This document shows positions 36,232 through 45,692 of a stretch of 64,000 nucleotides of DNA, one piece after another. The DNA is from Flavihumibacter profundi (GTDB lineage: Bacteria; Bacteroidota; Bacteroidia; Chitinophagales; Chitinophagaceae), in assembly GCF_020076305.1 (NCBI RefSeq), contig NZ_JAIQXE010000001.1:1364001-1428000 (forward strand), read 5' to 3'. A program made the translations under genes and the position numbers. Under the pieces are notes generated by a model that made no database searches, was not told where the DNA came from, and was given only the letters and a program-made list of their open reading frames with translations. Each line of letters starts with the position of its first letter. The first letter of the stretch is position 1.

Positions 36232-36915
36232 TTAAACAGCCGGCTTGTTTTCCGGATTCCTGATAGCCTGCACCATTTGCAGGAGGTTAGCAGTATCCAC
36301 TTCAATACGCGAATAATCGCGCTGCTGTAAAAGCGACTTACTGATTAACTGGCTACCCATACCTACAGCAAATACGCCTGATGAAAACCACTGCTGTAAA
36401 TTTTCTGCAACCGGAGTAACGCCACCCGTAGGCATAAAAGAAATATCTGGAAATAGTTCCCTGATAGCTTTAACAAATTCAGGGCCCAGTAAATTTCCCG
36501 GGAATAGCTTAATAACCCTTGCTCCTGATTGTTCTGCAGCTGCAATTTCAGACGGCGTCATACAACCCGGAATCCATAATTTCCCCAGGTACCCGGCGGT
36601 TTCTGCGATGGAAGGCAGGTAAGCCGGACTTACTAAAAAATCGGCATTGGCAGCACTGAAATCAATCGCCTGCTGTGCCGTTTTTATTGTTCCAATACCC
36701 AATAAAAGGCCCGCCCAGTGATGATCACGGTAATCAATAAGCGCTTTAAAATTATCCATGGCTGCCGGGCCCCTGTTAGTAAATTCTATAACCCTTATGC
36801 CTGCGCGGTATAATGCATCTGTAAGGGCTATGCAAACTGCCAACTCGCCGTGATAAAACAATGGCAGCACCCCTTGCGTCCCGATCTTGTCTGTAATTTG
36901 GAATGAATTATTCAT
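36232..36915 (-). CDS. eda: 2-dehydro-3-deoxy-phosphogluconate / 4-hydroxy-2-oxoglutarate aldolase
   Basis: Class I TIM-barrel aldolase splitting KDPG to pyruvate and glyceraldehyde-3-phosphate. Visible: the catalytic glutamate in VIEFTNRGPAA, Schiff-base lysine in RVIKLFPGNLLGPEF and phosphate-site FMPTGGVTP. 227 residues. Translationally coupled to the sugar kinase: its ATG lies within the kinase's final codons (8-nt overlap). Confidence 0.93.
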   Translation of the reverse strand: MNNSFQITDKIGTQGVLPLFYHGELAVCIALTDALYRAGIRVIEFTNRGPAAMDNFKALIDYRDHHWAGLLLGIGTIKTAQQAIDFSAANADFLVSPAYLPSIAETAGYLGKLWIPGCMTPSEIAAAEQSGARVIKLFPGNLLGPEFVKAIRELFPDISFMPTGGVTPVAENLQQWFSSGVFAVGMGSQLISKSLLQQRDYSRIEVDTANLLQMVQAIRNPENKPAV

Positions 36916-37924
36916 AAGCTTTTAAAAGAGATTCCACCTCTGAGGCAGATTGCTGTGTTGCATCACCATATTCCAGCAATTTACCAAAAGCCGCAGCAGC
37001 AGCGAATGAAATAATATGCTGGGGTAAATGCTCATTATAAATTCCATAAATCAATCCACCCATAAAACAATCGCCGCTACCCACACGGTCAAGGATCTGT
37101 TTGGTTGTAAATAACGGGGAGCAATAATTGCCACCCGCAAGGTGGAGGGTACCAAAATAGTCAATACCATTTCCCTTTTCAAACCGGTATGTAAGTGCAA
37201 CAGAATTGCAGGCAGAATATTTCTCTTTTATAGCCAGTGCTGTTTTAGCGGCATGATCAAGGTAAGTATCCCGGGTAGCACCTGGGTGAATATTCTCATC
37301 CACTGGAATTCCGGCAAGTGAATTGGCCGACCAGATATTGCCCATAATCAGCTGGCAGTGTGGTAAAAGCCGGTCCATGATCTCCACTGGCTTTTTTCCG
37401 TATTGCCAAAGTTTTGCCCGGTAGTTCAGGTCCACCGAAATCCTGATACCTTTTTTAGTAGCTACCAGTAATGCTTCTTCACAAATTTTGGCCAGGTTTT
37501 CATTTAATGCCGGGCAAATTGCGCTGAAATGAAACCATTCCACACCATCAAAGAGGATTTCCCATTCAATTTGGCCTGGCATTAAACTGGCAAAGGAGGA
37601 ATTCGCCCTGTCATAAATCACACCAGAATTTTTCAGGTCGGTACCTGGTGGTAAATAATAAGTGCCGATTCTTTCACCCGAATACCTGATAGCACTGGTA
37701 TCAATGCCCTGCTGGAGCAGGTAATCCGAAATATCGTGGCTCAGGTAATGGTCGGGCAATGCAGTAAAGTACCTAACCGGCATTCCCCAGCGGCTCAGTG
37801 CTGTCGCTACATTTAGTTCAGCCCCACCGGCATATACAGGCACAACATGTTTCCTTAGCCATTCACCATTAGGTGCAGGTGAAAGCCGTAACAATAATTC
37901 ACCAAAACAAAATACTTTTCTCAT
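36908..37924 (-). CDS. kdgK: PfkB-family sugar kinase, probably 2-keto-3-deoxygluconate kinase
   Basis: About 338 residues from the MRKVFCFGELLLRLSP start (37924; an ATG at 37981 adds 19 unlike residues). Motifs: GGAELNVATALSRWG near the N-terminus and the catalytic DRVGSGDCFMGGLIYG, with Asp as base. Pairing with eda (8-nt overlap) points to KDG as substrate, yielding KDPG for the aldolase, as in uronate or Entner-Doudoroff-type catabolism. Substrate is inferred from context. Confidence 0.87.
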   Translation of the reverse strand: MRKVFCFGELLLRLSPAPNGEWLRKHVVPVYAGGAELNVATALSRWGMPVRYFTALPDHYLSHDISDYLLQQGIDTSAIRYSGERIGTYYLPPGTDLKNSGVIYDRANSSFASLMPGQIEWEILFDGVEWFHFSAICPALNENLAKICEEALLVATKKGIRISVDLNYRAKLWQYGKKPVEIMDRLLPHCQLIMGNIWSANSLAGIPVDENIHPGATRDTYLDHAAKTALAIKEKYSACNSVALTYRFEKGNGIDYFGTLHLAGGNYCSPLFTTKQILDRVGSGDCFMGGLIYGIYNEHLPQHIISFAAAAAFGKLLEYGDATQQSASEVESLLKAYE

Positions 37925-38085
37925 CTGGAATAAGCTGAATTCAGAAGTGCAAAAAGATACGACAGAATTATTCAAAACCACAAAATTAAGCTTGAACCAA
38001 ACATCATAATTATATAACTATCCCCTTAAAAGGCAAAATAAGCCTGTTGAAATGGGCTTAAGGGAAAGGATTCCTAACTTGCTGT

Positions 38086-38634
38086 ATGATTTCCACTGAA
38101 AATGTCATCAACCAAACCCGTAAATGGATCACTGACGTAGTAGTAGGCTGTAATTTATGTCCTTTTGCTGCCAGGGAAATGAGCCGGGAAACTGTTCGTT
38201 ACAAGGTGGTTGAAGAAATTGCAGAAGATTTGTGCCTGCAGGCATTCCTGGATGAATGCCTGTACCTGGATGGGCACCCGGAAACCGAAACCTGCTTACT
38301 GATTTTTTCAAGGGCCTTTCCCGGTTTTATGGATTACCTGGATATCGTTTCACTGGCGGAAGAACTAATTGAAACAGAAGGCTATGAAGGTATTTACCAG
38401 GTGGCCAGTTTTCACCCCGACTATCTTTTTGAGGGAGCACCCGCAAACGATGCTGCAAATTATACTAACCGTTCGCCTTACCCCATGCTTCACCTGCTTC
38501 GGGAAAAAAGCATTGAAATAGCACTGGAATATTATTCCGGGGATCCAGAAGATATTCCCATACGCAATATGCAATTTGCCAGGGAAAAGGGGCTGATCTA
38601 TATGAAAATGTTGCGAGATAACTGCCTGAAATAA
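38086..38634 (+). CDS. DUF1415 family protein
   Basis: 182-residue soluble protein starting MISTENVINQTRKWITDVVVGCNLCPFAAREM (in parts), the diagnostic CNLCPFA motif of DUF1415, followed by an acidic helix-rich middle and the conserved SFHPDYLFEGAPANDAANYTNRSPYPMLHLLRE (in parts) segment. Function of the family is not known to me. Monocistronic. Confidence 0.85.
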   Translation: MISTENVINQTRKWITDVVVGCNLCPFAAREMSRETVRYKVVEEIAEDLCLQAFLDECLYLDGHPETETCLLIFSRAFPGFMDYLDIVSLAEELIETEGYEGIYQVASFHPDYLFEGAPANDAANYTNRSPYPMLHLLREKSIEIALEYYSGDPEDIPIRNMQFAREKGLIYMKMLRDNCLK

Positions 38635-38761
38635 GTTTGGTTGTGGTAACGGCTTTACCAACAACTAAAAAATTTATAGTAAGATTTTTTATTGAAGACA
38701 GCGAATAAAAGCAGTAAAACTCCGAACTTTAAACCGAGTCCGAAAAAATTCCGGCTACACA

Positions 38762-39835
38762 ATGAAAAGATCAATTATTTCCGGTACCGGAAAATATATC
38801 CCGCAACAGATCAGGAAGAATGATGCTTTTTTAAAAAACGTTTTTTTTTCTGAGAAGAAACAACATATTGATACCCCTAATGCTGTTATTGCAGAAAAAT
38901 TCCGGCAGATTACCGGAATTGAAGAACGCAGGTATGCAGATCCGGAAATAACAGCTTCCTGCATGGGTTTGGAAGCTGCCCGTAAAGCCATTGAAGATAG
39001 TGGTATTGACCCTGAAACGCTGGATTATATTATTGTGGCCCATAACTATGGCGATATTAAAGCTGGCGAAATTCAGAGTGATACGGTACCGTCACTGGCT
39101 TCCCGTATTAAACACCGGCTGGGTATACGCAATCCTTCCTGCGTTGCATATGATATTTTATTTGGATGCCCGGGTTGGTTGCAGGGCGTTATCCAATGCG
39201 ATCTTTTTTCTAAAGCCGGTGCATGTACAAAAAGCCTGGTCATTGGAACAGAAACACTTTCCAGGGTTATTGATGAACACGACCGGGATAGTATGATTTT
39301 TGCAGACGGCGCCGGAGCGGCAGTTCTTGAATGGCAGGAAACCACAGCAGACGGGCCTGGTATACTTGGAACTGCTGTAAGATCAGACACTGGCTCAGAA
39401 CTTGGGTTTATTGACTTCGGCTGTTCGTACTTACCAGGATCGGATACCCGGCAACGGTATATTAAGATGAAGGGACGTAAGGTATATGAATATGCCATAT
39501 CACAGGTGCCGGCAGCAATGAAAGACTGCCTGGAAAAAAGCGGTGTTAAAATTGAAGACCTGAAAAAAATTTTTATACATCAGGCTAATGAAAAAATGGA
39601 TGAGGTGATCATTAAAAATTTCTATGGATTATATGGCCATTCGACGGTTCCTGAAAACATTATGCCTATGAGCATTAAATGGCTGGGGAACAGTTCTGTC
39701 GCTACTATTCCCACCTTGTATGACCTGGTTCTTCGTAATGAGCTGGAACCACACCAACTTCATAAAGGGGATATCATACTTTTTGCTTCAGTTGGAGCAG
39801 GCATGAATATCAATGCCGTTTGTTACCGCTATTAA
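38762..39835 (+). CDS. 3-oxoacyl-ACP synthase III-like ketosynthase
   Basis: 357-residue thiolase-fold enzyme of the FabH type. Catalytic triad: Cys in DILFGCPGWLQGV, His in IFIHQANEKMDE, Asn in WLGNSSVATIPTL. The motif context differs from housekeeping FabH (FGCPGWLQG instead of AACSGF) and the chain is about 30 residues longer, suggesting a specialised substrate. Immediately followed by the YpdA gene (5-nt gap), a likely two-gene operon. Confidence 0.85.
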   Translation: MKRSIISGTGKYIPQQIRKNDAFLKNVFFSEKKQHIDTPNAVIAEKFRQITGIEERRYADPEITASCMGLEAARKAIEDSGIDPETLDYIIVAHNYGDIKAGEIQSDTVPSLASRIKHRLGIRNPSCVAYDILFGCPGWLQGVIQCDLFSKAGACTKSLVIGTETLSRVIDEHDRDSMIFADGAGAAVLEWQETTADGPGILGTAVRSDTGSELGFIDFGCSYLPGSDTRQRYIKMKGRKVYEYAISQVPAAMKDCLEKSGVKIEDLKKIFIHQANEKMDEVIIKNFYGLYGHSTVPENIMPMSIKWLGNSSVATIPTLYDLVLRNELEPHQLHKGDIILFASVGAGMNINAVCYRY

Positions 39836-39840
39836 AAAAA

Positions 39841-40824
39841 ATGCCTACAAAAAAGATACCACACCACGACTTAGTGATTATAGGCGGTGGCCCCATTGGG
39901 CTGGCCTGTGCCCTGGAGGCCAGGAAAGCAAGGATTGACTACATTGTATTGGAAAAAGGATGCCTGGTCAATTCTTTGTACCACTACCCTACCAATATGA
40001 CTTTTTTCTCCACTTCCGAGCGATTGGAGATTGGCAAGGTCCCATTTGTATCTATTAATCCAAAGCCAACAAGGGCCGAGGCACTGGAATATTACCGGCG
40101 CGTTGCAGTAAGCCACGATATCCAAATTAAGTTATTTGAAGAAGTTACTGCCATTAACAGCAAAGGAAAAAGGTTTATAGTTACTACGTCAAGGGCTGTT
40201 TATACAGCGAATTATATAATCATCGCAACCGGATTTTATGATATCCCCTTCACGCTTAATATTCCTGGTGAAGACCTGCCTAAGCTAACCCATTATTATA
40301 AAGACCCTCATTTTTATGCCATGCAAAAAGTGGTAGTAATCGGGGCGCAGAATTCAGCAGTTGATGCAGCACTCGAAACCTGGCGCAAGGGTGCTGAAGT
40401 AACTATGGTTGTAAGGCAGACGGAAATTGGCCAGCGGGTGAAATACTGGGTAAGGCCTGATATTATTAACCGCATTAAGGAAGGTTCTATCAAGGCTTAT
40501 TACTCCAGTACAGTTTCGGCTATACGCGAACATGAAATTGATATCTTAACGCCCAATGGCATGGTTACCATTGAAAATGACTGGGTAATTGCGATGACAG
40601 GTTATGAACCTAACCTGGACTTCCTGGAAAAGACCGGCATCCGGTTATCGAAAGAAACGGCACGTAAACCTGAATATGATGAGAAGACCCACCAAACAAA
40701 TATACCCAATATATACCTGGCTGGAGTAATATGCGGGGGAATGGACACCCACAGTTTATTTATTGAAAATTCAAGAATACATGCGAAAAGGATCATTTCT
40801 GACGTTAAAGAAAAAATGAAGTAA
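39841..40824 (+). CDS. ypdA: YpdA-family bacillithiol disulfide reductase-like flavoprotein
   Basis: Flavin disulphide-reductase-like protein with FAD site VIIGGGPIGLACALEARKA near the N-terminus, a second NAD(P)H-type motif VVVIGAQNSAVDAALE, and the TGYEPNLDFL and YLAGVICGG segments. About 327 residues from ATG at 39841 (MPTKKI). There is no redox-active CxxC, as in the YpdA family, which reduces bacillithiol disulphide. Function by family resemblance. Confidence 0.85.
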   Translation: MPTKKIPHHDLVIIGGGPIGLACALEARKARIDYIVLEKGCLVNSLYHYPTNMTFFSTSERLEIGKVPFVSINPKPTRAEALEYYRRVAVSHDIQIKLFEEVTAINSKGKRFIVTTSRAVYTANYIIIATGFYDIPFTLNIPGEDLPKLTHYYKDPHFYAMQKVVVIGAQNSAVDAALETWRKGAEVTMVVRQTEIGQRVKYWVRPDIINRIKEGSIKAYYSSTVSAIREHEIDILTPNGMVTIENDWVIAMTGYEPNLDFLEKTGIRLSKETARKPEYDEKTHQTNIPNIYLAGVICGGMDTHSLFIENSRIHAKRIISDVKEKMK

Positions 40825-40856
40825 TTTCTTAATATATCTCAAACCTGTTCCTGTTT

Positions 40857-41765
40857 ATGAAACCCTTATCAGCCCTTGTGAGCATGGCAACTGCCTGCCT
40901 GATGCTGGCCGCTTGTACAAAAACCGATGTAAAACCCGAAAATAGCCTTGTTTTTCCTGCGGGCACACTGTATACTGCGATGCCGAAAGCCGCATTCAGC
41001 AAACACAAAGCCGGACTTTTAAAAGCAGAATACCTCACTTGCAACAAATCTAAATCGGAAGGCAAAACCATCATTTACAACGATAAAAAAACCTTTCCGG
41101 ATGCTGAATTTGTTTCCCTCGACCCACGCCGGGGCTCAACAAGGATGTTAACTTTTGCCATTGGAGACCAGCTCACACATGATTTTGGAATATCTCAAAA
41201 TGCAGTTCATGCAGCAATTGAACGCGCAATGAATACCTGGAGTAAAGCAAGTTGTACCCGATTGCAGATGCAGCAGGTTTTTACCACAGAAAACCTGGGT
41301 TATGTTTCCAGCCAACTAGGTTTTGGTGGTTATGCAAATAACATAGCTGACATCCAGCATGCGGGTTTTCTTCCCGGGGAATTCTTTAACCAGTTGACAC
41401 CGGGAGGTGGCGATTTTATATTAGCGGTTACTTTTACCTTTATTTATTTTGATGAAAACGGCGCACCTACAGACATTGACGGAAATGGTATTAATGATGT
41501 GGCATTCCGCGAAACTTATTATAATGACAATTTTCAGTGGCGCATCAGTAAAAATACAGATTACGATATTGAATCCGTTGCCCTGCATGAAACTGGTCAC
41601 GCCCTGGGTCTTTCTCATTTTGGTAAGGGTATTTTGTGTAAAGACGGAAAAATCCGTTTCACACCAAGGGCTGTTATGAATGCAGTATATGTTGACGCCC
41701 TCAGACAACCCAAAGAAGAGGACAAATCGTTTGAATGTGCAATTTGGAAAAACTGGAATAATTAA
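40857..41765 (+). CDS. matrixin-like zinc metalloprotease lipoprotein
   Basis: 302 residues. Lipoprotein signal with CLMLAAC, then a mature part containing IDGNGINDVAFRE-like matrixin landmarks and the metzincin zinc motif HETGHALGLSHF (His244, His248, His254), with the Met-turn in AVMNAVY. Similar to M10/M12 peptidases; presumably surface- or periplasm-exposed. Substrate unknown. Confidence 0.88.
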   Translation: MKPLSALVSMATACLMLAACTKTDVKPENSLVFPAGTLYTAMPKAAFSKHKAGLLKAEYLTCNKSKSEGKTIIYNDKKTFPDAEFVSLDPRRGSTRMLTFAIGDQLTHDFGISQNAVHAAIERAMNTWSKASCTRLQMQQVFTTENLGYVSSQLGFGGYANNIADIQHAGFLPGEFFNQLTPGGGDFILAVTFTFIYFDENGAPTDIDGNGINDVAFRETYYNDNFQWRISKNTDYDIESVALHETGHALGLSHFGKGILCKDGKIRFTPRAVMNAVYVDALRQPKEEDKSFECAIWKNWNN

Positions 41766-41767
41766 CC

Positions 41768-43072
41768 TTATACAAAAGCCGAAAACAAAAGCACAAACAG
41801 GAGTCCGGTTACAGAAACAATTGATTCCATAATAGTCCAGGACATCAATGTTTCTTTCACAGAAATACCAAAGTATTCCTTGAACATCCAGAAGCCGGTA
41901 TCATTCACATGAGAACAAAATACACTGCCTGCACCAACGGATAAAACCATTAGTTCAGGTGATACTCCTGAAGATTGCACAAGCGGTGCCAATATGCCGG
42001 CAGCAGTTAGTCCCGCAACTGTTGCCGAACCGATCATCACCCTTATTGCTGCTGCTACCAGCCATCCTGCTAAAAGGGGAGGAAATGAATTTTTTGAAAT
42101 TACTGCTGCAACTTCATTAGCAACTCCGCTAACCATTAATACTTCTTTAAAAGCGCCACCAGCAGCAATTACCATCATGATCATTGCCACACTTTCTATA
42201 GCTTTCGTATAATGCTCCATTAATTCACTTATAGGCATACCCCGCCCTATGCCCAGGAAATAACCCGCAGCAGTTGCTGTAATCAGCATGGCCATAACAG
42301 GGTCGCCGATTGCAGATAAGATGCTGTTGAGTGAAGGACCAGGATTAAACAAACTTATTACCGCTGCAGGGAGGGCGATCATTATTATAGGCAAAAGAGC
42401 AATAAAAATACTCTGGAAGGCAGACGGCAGCTGTCGGTTTTCGGAAGGTAAAACAGCTCCCTTGCTGGTAATGTAAGAAGATCGGAATCGCTTCCCAAAA
42501 AGAATTCCGGCCATCCAGACTACAGGTAATGTTACCAGCAATCCAAATAACATGGTTTTGCCTACTGAAGCTTTAAAAATCGAGGCCAGTCCAACTGGGC
42601 CGGGATGTGGTGGTAAAAATCCATGAGTAGCCGATAAAGAGGCCGCCATAGGCATTGCAACATAAAGTATAGGTACACCTGCGCTTGCTGCAATTGTAAA
42701 TACAAAGGGAACCAAAATCACAAAACCGGCATTATAAAACAAGGGAATACCCACCAGGAAACCCATCAGCAAAACGGCCCATTGGAGATGTGTTTTGCCG
42801 AATTTTTTCATTAGGAACTGGCTGATTACCAGTGCAACTCCTGTTTTTTCCAATAATCGACCCTGCATTGCACCCAGGCATAATATCAATGCCATACTTC
42901 CCAAAATATTCCCTACCCCATTCTGAATGGATTTCATCAAAACAGGAAAGGAAAGGCCATATGCCAGTCCAACACCCAGGGCAACAAGCAGGAGGGCTAT
43001 AAAAGGACTGACCTTATTCAGGGTAAGGAAAAACAACAAACCAATTGCTGCAATAAGAATTAATACTGACAT
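41768..43072 (-). CDS. gntP: gluconate:H+ symporter (GntP family)
   Basis: About 434 residues, some 12 hydrophobic helices. Family motifs: FIALLLVALGVGLAYGL near the N-terminus, HGFLPPHPGPVGLA after the fifth helix and FCSHVNDTGFWMFKEYF near the C-terminus, all diagnostic of GntP transporters. Overlaps the kinase gene end by about 13 nt and is the second gene of a gluconate operon. Confidence 0.93.
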   Translation of the reverse strand: MSVLILIAAIGLLFFLTLNKVSPFIALLLVALGVGLAYGLSFPVLMKSIQNGVGNILGSMALILCLGAMQGRLLEKTGVALVISQFLMKKFGKTHLQWAVLLMGFLVGIPLFYNAGFVILVPFVFTIAASAGVPILYVAMPMAASLSATHGFLPPHPGPVGLASIFKASVGKTMLFGLLVTLPVVWMAGILFGKRFRSSYITSKGAVLPSENRQLPSAFQSIFIALLPIIMIALPAAVISLFNPGPSLNSILSAIGDPVMAMLITATAAGYFLGIGRGMPISELMEHYTKAIESVAMIMMVIAAGGAFKEVLMVSGVANEVAAVISKNSFPPLLAGWLVAAAIRVMIGSATVAGLTAAGILAPLVQSSGVSPELMVLSVGAGSVFCSHVNDTGFWMFKEYFGISVKETLMSWTIMESIVSVTGLLFVLLFSAFV

Positions 43073-44484
43073 AGCCTGCAAAAAAGTTGGTAATTGAAAT
43101 CGTAAACCTCTCTCGCATGGTGATCAGGAGTATAGGTTTTCTGCCGGATAGGCCTGATTCCAGCAAATTCGTTCAAGTTTTGAATTATTCCTTCCGCTTT
43201 CATGCCAATAGCAATCGCCCCCATAGCAGAGGCATCCACTTCTTCTTCAGGAACAAGTATAGGCTTCCGAAGGATATCCGCCATTAATTTCACCCACAAG
43301 GGATTATGCGTAAAGCCGCCACTAGCGTATATTTTTTGAATTGGTCCGCCAGCCTGCTCCAGTTTCTGTAATAACATAAGAAACGAGAACCCTATGCCTT
43401 CCAGGATAGCACGTTTAAATTCAGGTTGCCCATGCCGGTTATGTATACCAACAAACTGCCCTCGTGCTGCCGCATTCCAGACAGGGGCCCTTTCTCCCCC
43501 GAAATAAGGCAGGCAAACTAATCCATCACAACCAGGCTCTGCTGAGGATGCTTCCGATACAAAGTCCCCTGCCAGGTCATTTACATCACCCGATTTTCCC
43601 ATTACCTGCTGCTGCCACCATTGCAAAACAATGCCGCCATTATTAGTAGCACCCCCACAAACAAAATTTTCTTGGTCCAGCAGGTAGGTAAAGAGTTCTT
43701 TCCTTTCATCTACCCATAACCGTGGTAATAAAATACGGATCGCCCCGCTGGTTCCGATAGTCAAAGCTGCTGCTCCACTGGTCATAGCACCGCTCCCCAA
43801 TTGTGCCAGGCAACCATCACTTCCACCAATCACCCAATGAATATTTCCTTTATCAATTTTTCGGGTAACAGGAACAGGTAGTGACAACTTACCCGTGGTA
43901 AGTCCTGCAATTAGCAGTGCTTCCGGATTCCAATCAAGGGTATGCAATGAAAAAAAGCCTGTAGCTGAAGCCAGGCTATGGTCAATTTCCCAGCATTGGG
44001 TAAAATGATACCAGACCAGCTCTTTAATACCAATACACTTAAAAGCTGAGGAAAGTAATTCAGGTGAATTTTGCCGCATCCAGGCCAGTTTGCAAAAAGG
44101 CGACATCGGATGCAAGGGAGTTCCTGTATCGAAAAATAAATTATTTACAGCTGTATTGCCCCTCCAGCTCTCAACCAACGGCAGGCTGCTGTTATCTGCC
44201 CAGGTATACATAGGGGTAATAGGCTCCGCTGATTCATTAACAAGCAAAATACTGTGCATTGCTGCACTTAATGAGATGGTAATCTGGTGGTGGGCTAAAG
44301 ACAACTCCTCGCTGGCCTGCAACAACAGTGAGTTTGCATGTTGCAGTATCTCATTTGCATCGAGCCTGTCTCCAAATCCTTTCTGGTAACCCAGTTTAGA
44401 CTGGAAAACCAGTTCCAGTGAAGAATTGCAAATGATCAGCTTGGTATGTGTAGTTCCAATATCAAGACCGGCATAATAATGCAT
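43060..44484 (-). CDS. gntK: FGGY-family gluconate kinase
   Basis: 474-residue carbohydrate kinase: phosphate-1 motif GLDIGTTHTKL at the N-terminus, TWADNSS and HPMSPFCKLAWM in the first domain, WVIGGSDGCLAQLGSG and GTSGAIR in the ATP half, and IYASGGFTHNPLWVKLMADIL near the C-terminus. The adjacent gntP makes gluconate the likely substrate over xylulose. The product is 6-phosphogluconate. Confidence 0.88.
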   Translation of the reverse strand: MHYYAGLDIGTTHTKLIICNSSLELVFQSKLGYQKGFGDRLDANEILQHANSLLLQASEELSLAHHQITISLSAAMHSILLVNESAEPITPMYTWADNSSLPLVESWRGNTAVNNLFFDTGTPLHPMSPFCKLAWMRQNSPELLSSAFKCIGIKELVWYHFTQCWEIDHSLASATGFFSLHTLDWNPEALLIAGLTTGKLSLPVPVTRKIDKGNIHWVIGGSDGCLAQLGSGAMTSGAAALTIGTSGAIRILLPRLWVDERKELFTYLLDQENFVCGGATNNGGIVLQWWQQQVMGKSGDVNDLAGDFVSEASSAEPGCDGLVCLPYFGGERAPVWNAAARGQFVGIHNRHGQPEFKRAILEGIGFSFLMLLQKLEQAGGPIQKIYASGGFTHNPLWVKLMADILRKPILVPEEEVDASAMGAIAIGMKAEGIIQNLNEFAGIRPIRQKTYTPDHHAREVYDFNYQLFCRLCQY

Positions 44485-44492
44485 AGGCAGTT

Positions 44493-45581
44493 TTACTGCA
44501 CCGAATATAATGATTCGCTATGAACATGAGGCCCCTGCAGGCTATATACATCCAATGGAAAATGCCTGGATTTTCTTTTATTCAGTGATAACTGCGATTT
44601 CAACCTGATAGCTCCTTCTTCCAGGCCTTTGCCATCACGGGCATCATAATCATTTAAAATAAGGCCTGTTGCCTCACGCACGCCATTATCAGGATCATCC
44701 AGGTAATAGTACAATTTCGCCAGCAGGTAATATGTGGCATACCGCAGTTTACGGTCACCCTTACTGTTGCTACTGTATTCTTTCCTTATCTTTTCGAAAT
44801 AAGCAATGGCAGGTTTCACTTCTTCTTTAATTCCGTCGAGCGGTTCACTTGGAGTCATGCGAAACAAGGCATTTTTAATTATTGCCCAATTTGCCCTGAA
44901 ATCATCATATTCCGGATGCTTTCGGTTGCCGATTAACCAAACAGATTCAGTATTCCTGCGTTCAATATAGCCATAGTTATCTGAAAGATCGCCCGACAAT
45001 TGATTGATTGTGCGGTAACAAACATCGCGACTAACCAAAGCCGTTATCGTGAACATATTCAGCAGGATATTCGCTGCAGCCAATTGGCTTCCTGACTCAA
45101 CTCCCTTGTACGTATACTGATCATTCCTGGTTACAGCCTGGTATTGCTGCAACTGCTTCCCGGTATAGTCTTTAACCGAAACTGTCGCGCCGTAGGTATA
45201 GGTAATCAGCGGCGCATACCATAACTTCCTGCTGGTAATATTCCCATTTTTATCTTTTTTCAGTTCCTCTCGCTGGTCAACGCTTGTTTTAACAATAATC
45301 AGGTCTTCCATCCTCAAATTCACAGAAATATGTGCGGAAGACGGAAGACGCCGCCAACCTTCAATTTCAAGACTCTCCTCAGGGTGGTCCTGTGCAATGG
45401 CTAGTTTCATTAAAGGCCCAGTTTCAAGTGTAAAATCAAAAGTATGAAAGGAAGAATCTATTTGCAATTTTGGCAAATCCCGGAACGCAGCCGTAAATTC
45501 ATATCGGTCCAGGTCCACTTTCTGTGCCTGGAGTAAACCTGCAGGCACTACCGCGGCAAGTATTAACCATAGTTTTTTCAT
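44493..45581 (-). CDS. exported protein of unknown function with TPR-like C-terminus
   Basis: 362 residues; signal peptide MKKLWLILAAVVPAGLLQAQK. Residues about 25-180 look beta-rich (TFDFTLETGPLMKLAIA, GATVSVKDYTGKQL); residues 225-330 contain helical repeats (LRYATYYLLAKLYYYLDDPDNGVREATGLI), reminiscent of TPRs. No enzyme motif. Ends 8 nt upstream of the gluconate kinase start, on the same strand, so it may share that transcript. Not recognised. Confidence 0.6.
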   Translation of the reverse strand: MKKLWLILAAVVPAGLLQAQKVDLDRYEFTAAFRDLPKLQIDSSFHTFDFTLETGPLMKLAIAQDHPEESLEIEGWRRLPSSAHISVNLRMEDLIIVKTSVDQREELKKDKNGNITSRKLWYAPLITYTYGATVSVKDYTGKQLQQYQAVTRNDQYTYKGVESGSQLAAANILLNMFTITALVSRDVCYRTINQLSGDLSDNYGYIERRNTESVWLIGNRKHPEYDDFRANWAIIKNALFRMTPSEPLDGIKEEVKPAIAYFEKIRKEYSSNSKGDRKLRYATYYLLAKLYYYLDDPDNGVREATGLILNDYDARDGKGLEEGAIRLKSQLSLNKRKSRHFPLDVYSLQGPHVHSESLYSVQ

Positions 45582-45692
45582 ACCAGATTGTATTGGATAA
45601 GCCTATAACGCCAGATTGGCCGATTTAGTCTGCTTACCATTGGCCCTGTATACTTTCAGAAAGACAAATTCAATACAAAGGATTTGAAATAG

